A stretch of 64,000 bases of DNA from Amycolatopsis circi (GTDB lineage Bacteria > Actinomycetota > Actinomycetes > Mycobacteriales > Pseudonocardiaceae). Location of the stretch: assembly GCF_003385235.1 (NCBI RefSeq), contig NZ_PQIA01000021.1, positions 1 to 64,000 on the forward strand. The letters are read 5' to 3'. Shown here piece after piece: positions 17,767 to 27,970 of this stretch (positions are counted from its first letter, which is position 1; each line of letters starts with the position of its first letter). The notes under the pieces were generated by a model. That model searched no databases and was not told where the DNA came from. It saw nothing but the letters and a program-made list of their open reading frames with translations. Position numbers and translations under genes: made by a program.

Positions 17767-19203
17767 CTATGCCCATACCTTCCACTCCTCGCTGAACGAC
17801 TGCCAAGGGTGCTGTCCGGAATCGTGTTGGTCCGCCAGCTGTGCGACGCCTTCTGCCCACATTGGAAGGTCTGCCATCTCCAGGAGTAGCCGCCGTTGCA
17901 TTTCACCCCAGCGAAGCTCGATGGTTCGAGCGCCTCGGTGCGCGCGGAGCACCACCTCGTCCGGCTTGACGGTCTCCTGATCGCGAGGGAGTACCCACTC
18001 CGCAGCGAGACCTGCATCGTCCAATGCGGCCGTCAGCGCCTCGCTAGACATCGTCACGAAGTACATGGCGTAGTCGGTGATCAGCCGCGCGCACAGCGCG
18101 GACGGCAGCGGATAGATCGACCACGGAGGCATCGTCGGCGAACGCGCAACCAGGTCATCGCTGCGCGCATAGACCAGGTGCTTCGCATCCAGGATATGCG
18201 CCCGTTTGACGGCCTGGAGGTGCTCCGCGGCCGTCCGGTCGATAAATTCGCGTTCGGACCACAGGTCATACCCACGCACGATGTCGACTGCAACCAGAGC
18301 CCGGCCACCGGGAACCTTCATCCCCTGCATGCCACGCTGGCAGGCGAGGCCGAATGCCGCGCCCAGCAGGTCGAGGTGCGTCTTGTACTGGATGTCGAGC
18401 GGCACCAGCCGACCGTGCAGGCCGCCGGGCAACGGTCCACCGGAGCGAATCGCTTCCTCGGCCATCCGCTTTCGCCGCGCTTGCTGCGACACGGTGCGCT
18501 TGGGATCGGACTTGATCTCGTGCAAGTACGCCTCATACTCGTTGCCGATCTCCTTGAACGAGGTGGCGTCGCCGATGGTCAGGCACGAGGTGAGATCATG
18601 CAACAGGACGAACCGGGCCTCGTCGCGCCACCACTTGGTCGCAAACTCGCGTTCGGTCGCCAAGCCCTTTTTGCCGGTCATCGGGCCAGGGTGCTGATTC
18701 CGAGAGAGCGCGATGATGACGCGCCGGTCGTAGCTGAACACCCGCCAGGCCAGACCATCAGCGACCGACCGCAGTTGACGGTCTACTCGCTCGCAGATAT
18801 CCGCTTCCAGCTCCCAGGTCTCCGGACTCGTCACCGGCTCTGCGGACCTCAACTCGGGGGCGTTTGCCGGCACTGACTTGCCCTGCCGGAGCAGCTTCGC
18901 CACACGCCGGCACGCTGCCCGACGTTCCTGGACCTCAAGCACTCGCCCGAGCAGGTCCTGCTGGAACTCGTAGAAGTCTCCGGCAGTCCGACATTTCCGC
19001 AACGCAGTGATCAGCTGCACCAGCGTGCCGACCGCGTCCTGGTGGATCGGGTGTCGGAAGATCTGGTTCGTTCGCTCGACAGGCATGTCGTTGAGCAGCG
19101 GCATCAACCCAGCCTCCCACGAAATCGCCGAGTACCACATCGAAAGGTGCGCGGACTGCTTGAGGACGCGTGGTTCGAGCACGGGGCTCGACCAGAGGAC
19201 CAC
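17767..19203 (-). CDS. unidentified 478-residue protein with possible PD-(D/E)xK-like motif
   Basis: I do not recognise the family. The protein is soluble and intact. A segment near the middle (DATSFKEIGNEYEAYLHEIKSDPKR) has the spacing of a PD-(D/E)xK nuclease core, with ExK in a hydrophobic strand. It is followed by LVPLDIQYKTHLDLLGAAFGLA and later ALVAVDIVRGYDLW, which look like a second alpha/beta unit. The end is Trp-rich. It is in the defence-rich part of the island and is flanked by a two-helix membrane protein gene. The GTG start at 19203 is tentative. A nuclease role is an inference from one motif. Confidence 0.55.
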   Translation of the reverse strand: MVLWSSPVLEPRVLKQSAHLSMWYSAISWEAGLMPLLNDMPVERTNQIFRHPIHQDAVGTLVQLITALRKCRTAGDFYEFQQDLLGRVLEVQERRAACRRVAKLLRQGKSVPANAPELRSAEPVTSPETWELEADICERVDRQLRSVADGLAWRVFSYDRRVIIALSRNQHPGPMTGKKGLATEREFATKWWRDEARFVLLHDLTSCLTIGDATSFKEIGNEYEAYLHEIKSDPKRTVSQQARRKRMAEEAIRSGGPLPGGLHGRLVPLDIQYKTHLDLLGAAFGLACQRGMQGMKVPGGRALVAVDIVRGYDLWSEREFIDRTAAEHLQAVKRAHILDAKHLVYARSDDLVARSPTMPPWSIYPLPSALCARLITDYAMYFVTMSSEALTAALDDAGLAAEWVLPRDQETVKPDEVVLRAHRGARTIELRWGEMQRRLLLEMADLPMWAEGVAQLADQHDSGQHPWQSFSEEWKVWA

Positions 19204-19620
19204 ACGAAGGAGATCCTCACTGTGGCCTCGGTCTTCGGTGATGGTGTCGACACCGCTGGGCTACGCGCGGGCGGTGTAGTCGCCCGCCGGGACGGCGGCG
19301 CGAGGAATTCAACCTCGGCATCGGCGGCCCTAGAGGCGGGTGAGACCCGCCGAGACTCGAGTTCCCGGACTCGAATCGGACCTTGTCGATGCTGACCGCT
19401 GGACTGGCCGACGACACATTCCAGCGAAACCGTTCCGGCCGCAGGATGCACACGGCGGATTTGTGCCCTTTCGGGACGGATCGTCGTGGTGATCTTGCCG
19501 TCGGCAACGTGCATGCCACATGCGCACCGGTGCCGAGACGGGCATACGGATCGAGCGCCGCGGCCCGCGTTGGTCGCCGTTGTTTGCGTCTGCAGACCGG
19601 GAACGCGCTGTAACCTCTGA
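19204..19620. other. 417-bp intergenic stretch, no gene seen
   Basis: It contains a small hairpin (GGCGGGT and ACCCGCC around 19337-19353) but no T-tract and no convincing open frame. It separates two minus-strand genes and may hold the promoter of the downstream one. Confidence 0.4.
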
Positions 19621-21305
19621 TTATCTCTTGGTTCGTCCGCGTACTGAAAGAATCGCCAGACCCAGCAGCACAGGACCGCTAAGGCGTACGAGAATCTGAA
19701 TGGCTACGCCCCATCCAGTGAGCCGGTCGGAGGTGCTTCCGCCGATGAGTTTGGTGGCCGCGTCAGCGACATGGACCAGGGATGCCGACCACGTGTGCGG
19801 ATCCGCGAAGCCATACCGGTTCATCAGCGTTGCGCAGGCCAGCATGAGCACGGCCAGACAGCCCACCGCTCGCCAGCCGCGCAAGCCGTAGCCGGACGTC
19901 AGCCAGTACAGCCGCAAGACAAGCCCCTCCGCGCTCCGTCGAGGAGTTGCACGGCGCCGCATTTCCATCTCGCCGAAGTAGAAGTCGGCGGCGTTGGGCT
20001 CGTCCTTCGCGTCTTCACGGGCTTTGCGTAGCTGCCGATACACCCGTGCCGCATCCTTGGCGTCGATCGGTCCCACCGATGCTGTGAGGTCCTGCAGCAG
20101 CGGCGCCCAGTCGGCTCCGGACGCCGAGTCGGTGCGCACCGCTGCCTCTTCCGCGACGATGCGGCGCTTTGCGCGCTTCAGTACCCAAGGCCACCGCCGG
20201 GAGATCCGGAAGCGGTGCGGAGTCCACGGAAAGGAACCCGCTTCGAAGCGAAGCTTGTCGAGGTTGTAGACGTCGCTGAGCAAACAGGTGCCCAAGCTGA
20301 CCGCGGCGAGCGTGAGATTAGTGACGTCCGTGCCGCTGAGCGATCGCACCCGGCAAATGGACCTGCTGTCAATCGTGGCTGGCGCTGCGAACCGGGCCTT
20401 CTCCAAGATCAGGTCAGCATGTTCGAGCACTAGCGAGGATTGGACAGCGAAGGTGGTGTTCACCAACTCCATCCGGCCTACCTCGATGTCGAGGTCTACC
20501 GCTCCATCGAACCGGACGTGCTCGAACCGCAAACGATCTCTGAACACGCGCCGCGGAAGCTGACCGGCCCGAGGAACCGAACATCGCGAAACACGACCGG
20601 GGAGTGAAACTGGGCCGAGTCGAAGATGACCGGGCCCTGGAACTCCACGTTGCGGAACGCGACCTCGCCACAATAGGTCCCAGAGTGGAAACTCACCGAG
20701 CCTGCGAAGGTGACATCGCAAATCTCGAGCGGCGCACTGGATTGCATCCGGTCGAGGCTCAGCGCACTCCGGAAAGTCGAGCTCTCAACCATGAACCGCC
20801 CTGAGGCGGCTGCATCCTGAAGGCGGACGTCGGCCTTTGCGTCGAGTCTGCTCAGTTCGAGGCCTGCGGCATAGCTCCCGGCATTGAGCGACAACTCGCT
20901 CCCGGTCTCCGACCGTTCGATCAGGACAGGATCGGCCGCACTCACTGCGTCGAGGGAGAGCTTTCCGTCGAAGACGCAGTCAGTCAGCATCAGCGGCGTG
21001 AGCAGGGCGGCGGCCACCAAAGTAAAGTCGTCTCGGAACACGCAGTCGACGAAGCACAGCGGTCCTTGGGCAGTGCTCCGGTCGAGCGTGACGGGACCGA
21101 TGGACTCGACGTTGTCGAACCGCATGGCACGCTGGAGAGTCCCACCGCGAAAGTCGATCCCTTCGGTGATCGAAACCCGGGTGAAGTTGGCCGCGCCGAC
21201 GACGGCGGCGACCATTTCGATACTCGCGACAGCAGCGTCGGAAACCGACAACGATTCGACCGTCGTCAGGCTGATCCTGTGCTGCACATCCTCACGGCGG
21301 CCCAC
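19621..21305 (-). pseudogene. pentapeptide/beta-helix membrane protein broken by one frameshift
   Basis: Two overlapping frames join into one protein of about 560 residues. The 5' frame (from 21305) holds quasi-repeats such as VTLDRSTAQG, LCFVDCVFRD and VAFRNVEFQGPVIFDS, typical of right-handed beta-helix pentapeptide-like proteins. Around 20547 the frame is lost by one base; the repeats resume in the next frame (LRFEHVRFDGAVDLD). The C-terminal part has ARVYRQLRKAREDAKDEPNAADFYFGEMEMRRRA and three membrane segments, as in actinobacterial pentapeptide-repeat membrane proteins. A single missing base is the only visible lesion, so sequencing error cannot be excluded. Confidence 0.75.
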
Positions 21306-21700
21306 TCAACCGATCTTACTGCGGCAGCCGGTGGGTCGGCTGCATGTCACGATCAGCAGGTGGCCGAGACCCGCTACCGGACGCCGATCCGACTAACGCT
21401 GACCGGTCGGCACCTGAGCCTCGACACCGACACCCTCGAGGTCACCCTCAAGGGTGGCCGCCGTTGTGATCCCGTTCGGAGTCTGGACATCCGACGCGCT
21501 GCGCCGCTACGGAAGGGCCCGCGAGTAGTCCCCGGACCCGCAAAGCTGCAGCCCAGTCCTCACAGATCTACCTTGACCAGGCACCCGGTCCTCATCATGC
21601 CGACCATCCCTCGACCGCACTCAGATCCGCGTCGCGCCAGTGCATCAGCCCGGCATGACCAACGCTTGACGTTAGTTCACGCATCGGAGGGGACGCCACC
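21306..21700. other. 395-bp stretch, no gene recognised
   Basis: No convincing frame is seen on either strand. The plus-strand frame across it is arginine/proline-rich and looks non-coding. Confidence 0.4.
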
Positions 21701-22471
21701 TCATTCACCGATACCTCTGCGCGGATCAGCAGCGGCACGATCCTCAAACTCGGAGCGAACTGCCTTGACGAGCCGCCGAGCCCGTGCGGCACCAATGCCG
21801 AGTCGGGCGCGCAGCGTGTCAGCGGATATCGGCTTCTGGTGCACTGCGCGATGAGCCGCATCTTCTCTTCGCGCCTCGATCAACAATGCATCCATGCTAC
21901 GACCTGCTTGCTCGATGCCCGACTGCATGAAGTCCTCGTCGAGTCGAGTCCGCGTACCCAGTGCGCCGTCATCGAGGTCCGCGAGGGCTGCACACTCGGG
22001 CGGATCGACCTGGCATACGACCGGCTCGCCGGGGTACTGATTGCCAATCGCGGGCAACAAGCCAGGACCGACTTCTGACCAGCCGATCAAGAGAAGAGGG
22101 CCCACTGCGTCGAACGCCGCCTTACCAAACTGGCCTGCCAGGCGAGGCTCCGCCACATTCAGCGCAAGGGTGACCACGCTAGCAACGATCAGCAGGCAGC
22201 GAACAGGCCGGAGCACGCCGGGGGGAGCGCCCACGAGCGCGAGGTGCCGCGTCGCAAGCAGAAGCCCAAGGATAGAAAGATCAACTGCGGGAGCGGCCAA
22301 CGGCGCAACCCAGAGGGGCACGCCGAGACGAAGCGCCAAGGTGAGCACGTTGCCGAAACCGAATAGGAACGTTAATCCGACAACCGTACCCATGATCCCG
22401 GAGACAGCCCGAACGATCGCGTCACGATCGGTCTGGGGCCTGGTGCCCAAACCGAGCCCGTTGGCCGCCAT
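21701..22471 (-). CDS. DUF2637-like/Spd-type membrane protein of integrative elements (copy 1)
   Basis: A 256-residue protein with about four membrane helices in its first 145 residues. The segments FGNVLTLALRLGVPLWVAPL, LIVASVVTLALNVAEP and FDAVGPLLLIGWSEVGPGLL are shared almost word for word with the product of 31634-32326. A C-terminal soluble part ends in an HTH-like stretch (ISADTLRARLGIGAARARRLVKAV). Such proteins are common next to integrase and transfer genes of actinomycete conjugative elements, and a mating-pore or spread role has been proposed for relatives. Family name tentative. Confidence 0.65.
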   Translation of the reverse strand: MAANGLGLGTRPQTDRDAIVRAVSGIMGTVVGLTFLFGFGNVLTLALRLGVPLWVAPLAAPAVDLSILGLLLATRHLALVGAPPGVLRPVRCLLIVASVVTLALNVAEPRLAGQFGKAAFDAVGPLLLIGWSEVGPGLLPAIGNQYPGEPVVCQVDPPECAALADLDDGALGTRTRLDEDFMQSGIEQAGRSMDALLIEARREDAAHRAVHQKPISADTLRARLGIGAARARRLVKAVRSEFEDRAAADPRRGIGE

Positions 22472-22570
22472 CAGACGCCGCCGCGCTTGCGGACCTGAAA
22501 CTGCCCTCGATCACCAGCATCCCGCTCGAAACCCGCTGGTCAGAACTGGGACCGTCTGCATGTAGCCCTG

Positions 22571-22592
22571 CCCAGGGCTCGAACCTGCGACC
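22571..22592 (-). other. tRNA T-arm-like sequence, possible old att scar
   Basis: On the minus strand this reads GGTCGCAGGTTCGAGCCCTG, which matches the T-stem, T-loop and variable-loop edge of a tRNA 3' end. No complete tRNA surrounds it. It lies 100 bases beyond the DUF2637-like gene, just as the second att copy lies beyond the sister gene at 31634-32326. Confidence 0.4.
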
Positions 22593-22675
22593 GATTCACG
22601 GTGACGATGGCAGTACACTCGGCAACGCTCGCCTCCAGCAGAAAAGCGGCGGGTGAACCCCGAACCGATCGTTGT

Positions 22676-25600
22676 TCAAGGCTGCTCGTCGGCTAGCGGG
22701 GTGAGGTCGCGGATCATGGCCCGTGCTTCGTCTCTGCACAGCTCGCTCCATCGAGCGAGGTCACGGGCAGCGTGCCGCCGCACGTGCGACGGAGCCGTTT
22801 CGTCTCGGGCGACGGCTCGCGCGACCCCGGCAGCTGTTTCCCGCCAGTCGCGCCGCAATGCGACCAGCGCCTCTGCACACCGGACACGGACTACGCCGCC
22901 GAGTCCCTCGTCTCGAGCCATCGCGCTGAGAGCTGCCTCTGCCGTCACAGGATCAATGGTGGCGGTGGCGAGGAGAATCTTTCTGCGGCACAAGGGTGCC
23001 TCCGCCCTCATGCCGTGCAAGGCGCTCAAGACCTCGCGATGACCGCTGGGAAGGAGATCGGCGAGCGCTTGCGCTGCTTCGGCTCGCACGGCGGTCGCCA
23101 CAGTTGTGTCGTGCATGAGCCCGCGGAGCACAGTCACTGCTCGTTCGCGGCCCGGCACTCCGAGCGTGGCGAGCGTGCCTGCGACGAACCGGCGCAACGC
23201 GGGCCTCACCGCCGCGTCCGCGGCGATCCCGTGGAGAATCTGCAAGCCTGAGGCTCGGTCCTCGACGGTCCTGTCGAGGAGTTTCTCGGCTGCTCGCCAC
23301 CGGACGACAGGTGTCTGCCGCAGGTCGTCGCGCAATGCCCGGAGCCTGTCGAGACCGTCGATCTGCCCCAGCGCGAAGACCGCATCGACGCGGTCCCGGT
23401 CCGACGACCGCTCGTCCTGCGCGACCTGCCGCATCAAGTGGACCACAGAATCGGGCAAGTCCGTGGTGATGTCCATGGCGAGGCGGGCTGCGCGCAGCCG
23501 GTCCCGCAATGGCAGCGTTTCGTTACGGAGCTGGTTCTCCGCCCAGTCCTGCACCTCCCGCCGGACTGACGGGCCGAATGCGGCCAGTTCTTTCCGGGCC
23601 TGGTAGGCGGCGTGTTCCTGCTGGGCAAAGCGGTTGAGCAGGCGGATCCCTTCAGGCAGATGCCGCCGCGACAGGCGCGCGAGCGCCGCCGCGGCGCTGA
23701 CTCGTTCGGACGGCAGGGACTCGACTGCGGCAAGCACGTCGCGCACTTCCGTCTCTGCTTCTGCCGCCAGCGGCAAATCTCCCCACACGTCGCGTTGGGG
23801 CAGGCGATCCTCGATCGCGGCGGAGCGGTCGGCCAGCAAGGCCCGCTCGATCTCGGTGCGCACCTTTCTCGGGAGCCTCTCGGCGAGGCGACGTCGATCA
23901 TAGGGTTCGGTCCAGGGGTCTTGCACGACAGCGATCAACAGGGGGTTGAGCTCGTAACGCCAGGAGAGGAGGTTGTCCAGCCATGCGGCGCTTGCGCGCC
24001 GCGCGTTCGACGGCATTCGGGGGTCCTCGGCGTTCCGGCGGAGGAAGTCGATCGCCAGTCGTTTGCCGCCCCGGTTCAACTGCGCGAGGAGGTACGCGGC
24101 AGCGGCTCGGTTGGCAATGTTCTCCTGCGCGTCCTCGATCACCTGTTGGTGGTAGCGGGCCGCTGGTTCGCGGAGGGCGTGGTCGAGTTCGACGAGGACC
24201 TGCCAGATGTCGGAGCGCGTGTCGAAGGCGAGGTGGTCGTCGTCGACCCAGCGTTGCAGTTCCGCTCGCACCTTGTCGGCGGAATCAGGAGCCAGAGCCG
24301 CGAGCAGTGCCGCTGCGGCGCTGCGAGCGGTGATGTCGACGTCGCGATCCCCGGCGACGGCTTGAAGCTGGGGCACCACCTCGGCACCGAGTTCGGCGAG
24401 ATCGAGAACAGCGGCGCGCCACCCGGGCCGCCACGATTCGGAACGCATTTGAAAGACGGTTTCTCTGGCTTCCGCCAGGAAGCCGGGGTTCATTCTCGCC
24501 AGCGCGAGAGCTGCGTCGGTTCGCACCCGGAAATCCGCTGATTCGTCCCGGGCGATGCACCGCAGGACGGTCGCCGTCTCGTGCCTAGTTCGATCACCGA
24601 GCATAGCGAGAGCTTCGGTGGCGTCCCATTTTTCCTCGGACGACGAATGCGGATTGAGTATCAGGTCGCGTAGCGCTTCGCGGACCTCGGCGCGTATTCC
24701 AGTCCCCGTCGCGGTGAAGCTCTGCACAGCAGCGGTTAGGTTCACGTCAACGTTCGTCGGCGAGCGCAACAATTCGCAGAGGGCACCGGCAGCGCCGCGA
24801 TGAAACTTGCGTCCGAGTGCGACCAGTTCGCGGGTTGCGGAGATCCGGGCGCGCAGGCTGCGTTCTTCGCTGGCCTGGACGGCGTTCAGCGCTCGCGCTA
24901 CCTGCTCGACGTGCTTGCGATCCGTCGAGGCCACCGCAGAGGCAACGTGGAGCGAAAGGGCTCCGGCCGGCCCCTCGGACGACGCCAAGTCGAGCAGAGC
25001 TTCGCACGCCTGGTCGTGGACCGATGCATCGAGCATGAGGAGTTCCCGCCAGGCCCTCGAGACGATTTCGGAGTCGAGGCCGCTCGCGGCCAGGGCTCGC
25101 AGATGTGAACACGCTTCGGCGTGGAACTCGGGGCCGATGTCGGCTAGGAGTTGCGCTGCGCGGAAGCGTGCCCACGGATCCGCGGCGCAATCGGATGCGA
25201 TGGCGCGCAGCCGGTCCAACGCTTGTTGTCGGTGTGGATCGCTGGTCAGCCGGGCGAGTTCGCCGAGCGTTTGCGCGCGGTCATCGCCGTTAACAGCGGG
25301 GTCGTCGAGAAGTTTCCACATCGTGTCGGCCGCTTCGCTCTGCAATTCCGGGCTGATTTCCGCCAGGTAGCGAGCGGCGAACAGGATGTTGTTGGTGTTC
25401 GCCTCGGGGTCCGTGATCACCGAACGCAGCTCGGCAACGGAGCGGAGCTTGAACTCTGCGCCCAGTTGGGCCAGTTGGTACGCGCAAGTATGTCGCTCGA
25501 ACGGCATGATTCCTCGTTCTCCGAGGATTTCGATCAGCAGTTTGCCCGCGGCGATCCGGTGTTGCGGGCCGAGTTCGCTGAGTATGTTCGCAGCTGTTGC

Positions 25601-27970
25601 CCGGTCGAAGCGGTGGCGGCGGCGATCGGTGATCAGCGCGGTGATCTCGGTGGCGGCGTCGGCGAGGCACTGGGGTCCCAGGGACGCCAGCCCGAGCGCA
25701 GCGTCGCGCCGGCCGGCCATGCTGTCCCGCTCCACCGGGTCGCGCAATACAGCGCGGAAGACCTCGGCGCAACGTTCGTGGAACTCGGTGCCGATTTCGA
25801 CCAGGCCGGTGGCCGCTGCGACGAGGTCGTCGGTCGGCGTGTCGGGGTCTGCCAGCAGCTGCGACAAGGTCTTCACTGCGTCCGCTCGAGCGCGGGCGCC
25901 GAAGGCGGACAGGACGATCGCGGCTGTGCGGCAGTTCTTTCCCGACGCGAGCGGGTCGCGCAGAACCGAGCGGAGGCCTCGTTCTGCGGTGTCGCGTTCG
26001 GCGGTGCCGCTGTGGGCCAAGGCTTCGGCGGCGGCCAGGCGATGGTCGATCGGCACGCCGTCGTCGTCTGCGACGGTGCGCAGCAACGCCGTCGCCTCGG
26101 AGCTGTGGGTGCCGCGCACCCTGATCGCCAGCGCCGAGGCCGCCTCGACCCGGGACGGCCATGGAGCGTCGCTCGTTCTCATCAAGTCCAGCAGCCACTC
26201 GACAAGTCCCGGATGGTGTACGGCGCGGCAGGTTTGCCGCAGGATCTCCCCGGCGGCGTACTGGGTCGTCATGGCCCAGCCGCGGGCCGTCGCCATGAAC
26301 GCGTCGGTCGTGTCAGCGCCCGCCGGGATATGGCGTGCGAGGAGCCGGGCGGCGAGCAGATGCTGGTCAGAGCTTCCGGCGTGCAGGCGGCTCATCAGCG
26401 GGTCCGCCTGATCGGGGCGCAAGCGCGCGTAGTGGAGCAGCACGGCGCGGGCGTGGCGCCCGGCGTCCTTTGGCAGCGCGCTGTGCAGGAGGTTCGCGAA
26501 CCCGCCGTCGTCCGGGTCGAACTGCTCCGGCAGGGTGCGCGCGGTCGCCGTGGCGGCGAGATGTTCGGCGAAGCTGTGGTGCAGGAACGCCAGATCGCCG
26601 CCGCGGACGACCAAGGGCCCCGTCGACGCCAGGAACACGCGCAGCTGTGCTTCCCAGCCGTCCGCGAGCTCCGGTGCCGGGACGTTCCGCAGCGCCCAGT
26701 CGCGTGCCGCCTCGACGAGCGAGGTGTCGCGCTCCAAGCGCACCAGGCCCAGGTGTTCGAGCAGCGCCGCGCGTCGACGACCGAACGGTCTCGGTGCGCA
26801 GGTTCGCGCGGCCCCCAGGAAAGCGAGGTACGCGTCGTAGAGTTCGTACTGGTTGTCCGGCAGGGGTTGTCCGTCGGACTGCTCGTAGGTGATCGCCGCG
26901 ATCGTCGCGAGCAACGGCACCGAGACAAGTTCGTCCAGATGCGCGTCGCGGACGTCCCGCAGGAAATGCTGGGCGCGTTCAGGACCGACCTCGGCGAACC
27001 AGTTCTCCGCGAAGCGTCGCAACGCCTCGTCGTCGAAAGGCTGGAGCTCGTAACGCGCCGCCCCGATGCGCTGCAGCGGAGCCAGCGCGGCACCCTCGAT
27101 CGGCCGAGTCGTCACCACCACGCGGTAGGCCGAATCCGGCGAACTCGACGCCCACGCAGCCAGAACCGACACCAGCCGATCCCGTTCACCACTGCCGGCC
27201 ACCTCGTCGAGGCCGTCCACCAGCAGCAACCAGGGACAGCCGACGACCCGGTCGTTCAGCGCCGAACCGGTCAACGGAACACTCAGCAACGCGCCGTACT
27301 CGACGCGCGCGCTCGCCGCGAGCGCCTCCGCGAACGGAAGATCCAACCGCGCGGCCAGCTCCCGGGCGGTGAGCCGCAGCGGCACCACGGCGTCCGGCAG
27401 CGGAGCAGCGACGTCGCCCACCGCAGTCCACTGTTCTGCGATATCCGCTGCCAAACGCAGAGATAACGTCGATTTTCCTTGCCCCGGACCGCCGGTGATC
27501 ACGAGATGCCGGTCGGAGTCCAGCACCTCGCGGACCGCGCGCGCCGGCGGCCGCACCATTACACGGGCATTCCATGCGCGAGACACGTCCACGATCTGCC
27601 CGCGGTCGTCGAGCATCGGAGTCGGGCTCGGCTGCTCCGGTTGTGTCGTTTCCGCGCCGGCGCCGAGTTCCTGGCGCACGTAGACCGTGGCCAGCGACGG
27701 CCGACGAGCCCCGGGCAACCGGTACGGAAGCTCCGTAGCCGCCTGAACCTGGGCGCGCAGCAACGACCGGACCTCCGGCAGAAGACCGCCCAGGCGAGGG
27801 TTCCCGCATGAAGGCGCGGGATTCTCCTCCGCCGACGAGGAATTCCGATCGAATTCGTCAAGGTGCAGGTGGACATGCACTCCGCCCTGGATGGAGCCGG
27901 CCTGCACAGTAGGGCCGGAGACGGTCCCTTCGACACGGTTGGTGTTCTCCCAACGCTCGTCCCGGCCCAC
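22676..27970 (-). CDS. giant NACHT NTPase with HEAT-repeat sensor (NLR-like defence protein)
   Basis: A 1764-residue intact protein. An N-terminal strip VEGTVSGPTVQAGSIQGGVHVHLH (about 12-36) is a short motif frequent at the N-terminus of actinobacterial signalling/defence proteins. The NACHT NTPase follows: Walker A GGPGQGKST (160-168), Walker B LLLVDGLDEV (248-257), a sensor TTRPIEG and a winged-helix part with LHHSFAEHLAA (about 470). From about 560 to the end run HEAT/ARM-like helical repeats of 30-40 residues (LAxLGPxxxxEAxxxLRxLxxD pattern). Bacterial NACHT proteins of this design can act in anti-phage immunity. GTG 27970 has GGAGGGAG upstream; longer frames are unlikely. It stands alone in debris and needs no visible partner. 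Confidence 0.85.
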   Translation of the reverse strand: MGRDERWENTNRVEGTVSGPTVQAGSIQGGVHVHLHLDEFDRNSSSAEENPAPSCGNPRLGGLLPEVRSLLRAQVQAATELPYRLPGARRPSLATVYVRQELGAGAETTQPEQPSPTPMLDDRGQIVDVSRAWNARVMVRPPARAVREVLDSDRHLVITGGPGQGKSTLSLRLAADIAEQWTAVGDVAAPLPDAVVPLRLTARELAARLDLPFAEALAASARVEYGALLSVPLTGSALNDRVVGCPWLLLVDGLDEVAGSGERDRLVSVLAAWASSSPDSAYRVVVTTRPIEGAALAPLQRIGAARYELQPFDDEALRRFAENWFAEVGPERAQHFLRDVRDAHLDELVSVPLLATIAAITYEQSDGQPLPDNQYELYDAYLAFLGAARTCAPRPFGRRRAALLEHLGLVRLERDTSLVEAARDWALRNVPAPELADGWEAQLRVFLASTGPLVVRGGDLAFLHHSFAEHLAATATARTLPEQFDPDDGGFANLLHSALPKDAGRHARAVLLHYARLRPDQADPLMSRLHAGSSDQHLLAARLLARHIPAGADTTDAFMATARGWAMTTQYAAGEILRQTCRAVHHPGLVEWLLDLMRTSDAPWPSRVEAASALAIRVRGTHSSEATALLRTVADDDGVPIDHRLAAAEALAHSGTAERDTAERGLRSVLRDPLASGKNCRTAAIVLSAFGARARADAVKTLSQLLADPDTPTDDLVAAATGLVEIGTEFHERCAEVFRAVLRDPVERDSMAGRRDAALGLASLGPQCLADAATEITALITDRRRHRFDRATAANILSELGPQHRIAAGKLLIEILGERGIMPFERHTCAYQLAQLGAEFKLRSVAELRSVITDPEANTNNILFAARYLAEISPELQSEAADTMWKLLDDPAVNGDDRAQTLGELARLTSDPHRQQALDRLRAIASDCAADPWARFRAAQLLADIGPEFHAEACSHLRALAASGLDSEIVSRAWRELLMLDASVHDQACEALLDLASSEGPAGALSLHVASAVASTDRKHVEQVARALNAVQASEERSLRARISATRELVALGRKFHRGAAGALCELLRSPTNVDVNLTAAVQSFTATGTGIRAEVREALRDLILNPHSSSEEKWDATEALAMLGDRTRHETATVLRCIARDESADFRVRTDAALALARMNPGFLAEARETVFQMRSESWRPGWRAAVLDLAELGAEVVPQLQAVAGDRDVDITARSAAAALLAALAPDSADKVRAELQRWVDDDHLAFDTRSDIWQVLVELDHALREPAARYHQQVIEDAQENIANRAAAAYLLAQLNRGGKRLAIDFLRRNAEDPRMPSNARRASAAWLDNLLSWRYELNPLLIAVVQDPWTEPYDRRRLAERLPRKVRTEIERALLADRSAAIEDRLPQRDVWGDLPLAAEAETEVRDVLAAVESLPSERVSAAAALARLSRRHLPEGIRLLNRFAQQEHAAYQARKELAAFGPSVRREVQDWAENQLRNETLPLRDRLRAARLAMDITTDLPDSVVHLMRQVAQDERSSDRDRVDAVFALGQIDGLDRLRALRDDLRQTPVVRWRAAEKLLDRTVEDRASGLQILHGIAADAAVRPALRRFVAGTLATLGVPGRERAVTVLRGLMHDTTVATAVRAEAAQALADLLPSGHREVLSALHGMRAEAPLCRRKILLATATIDPVTAEAALSAMARDEGLGGVVRVRCAEALVALRRDWRETAAGVARAVARDETAPSHVRRHAARDLARWSELCRDEARAMIRDLTPLADEQP

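Noticed and set aside
25151-27466. 771-codon plus-strand frame opposite the NACHT gene
   Set aside because: Shadow of the NACHT-HEAT coding strand; composition is Arg/Gly/Val-rich and no motif is present.
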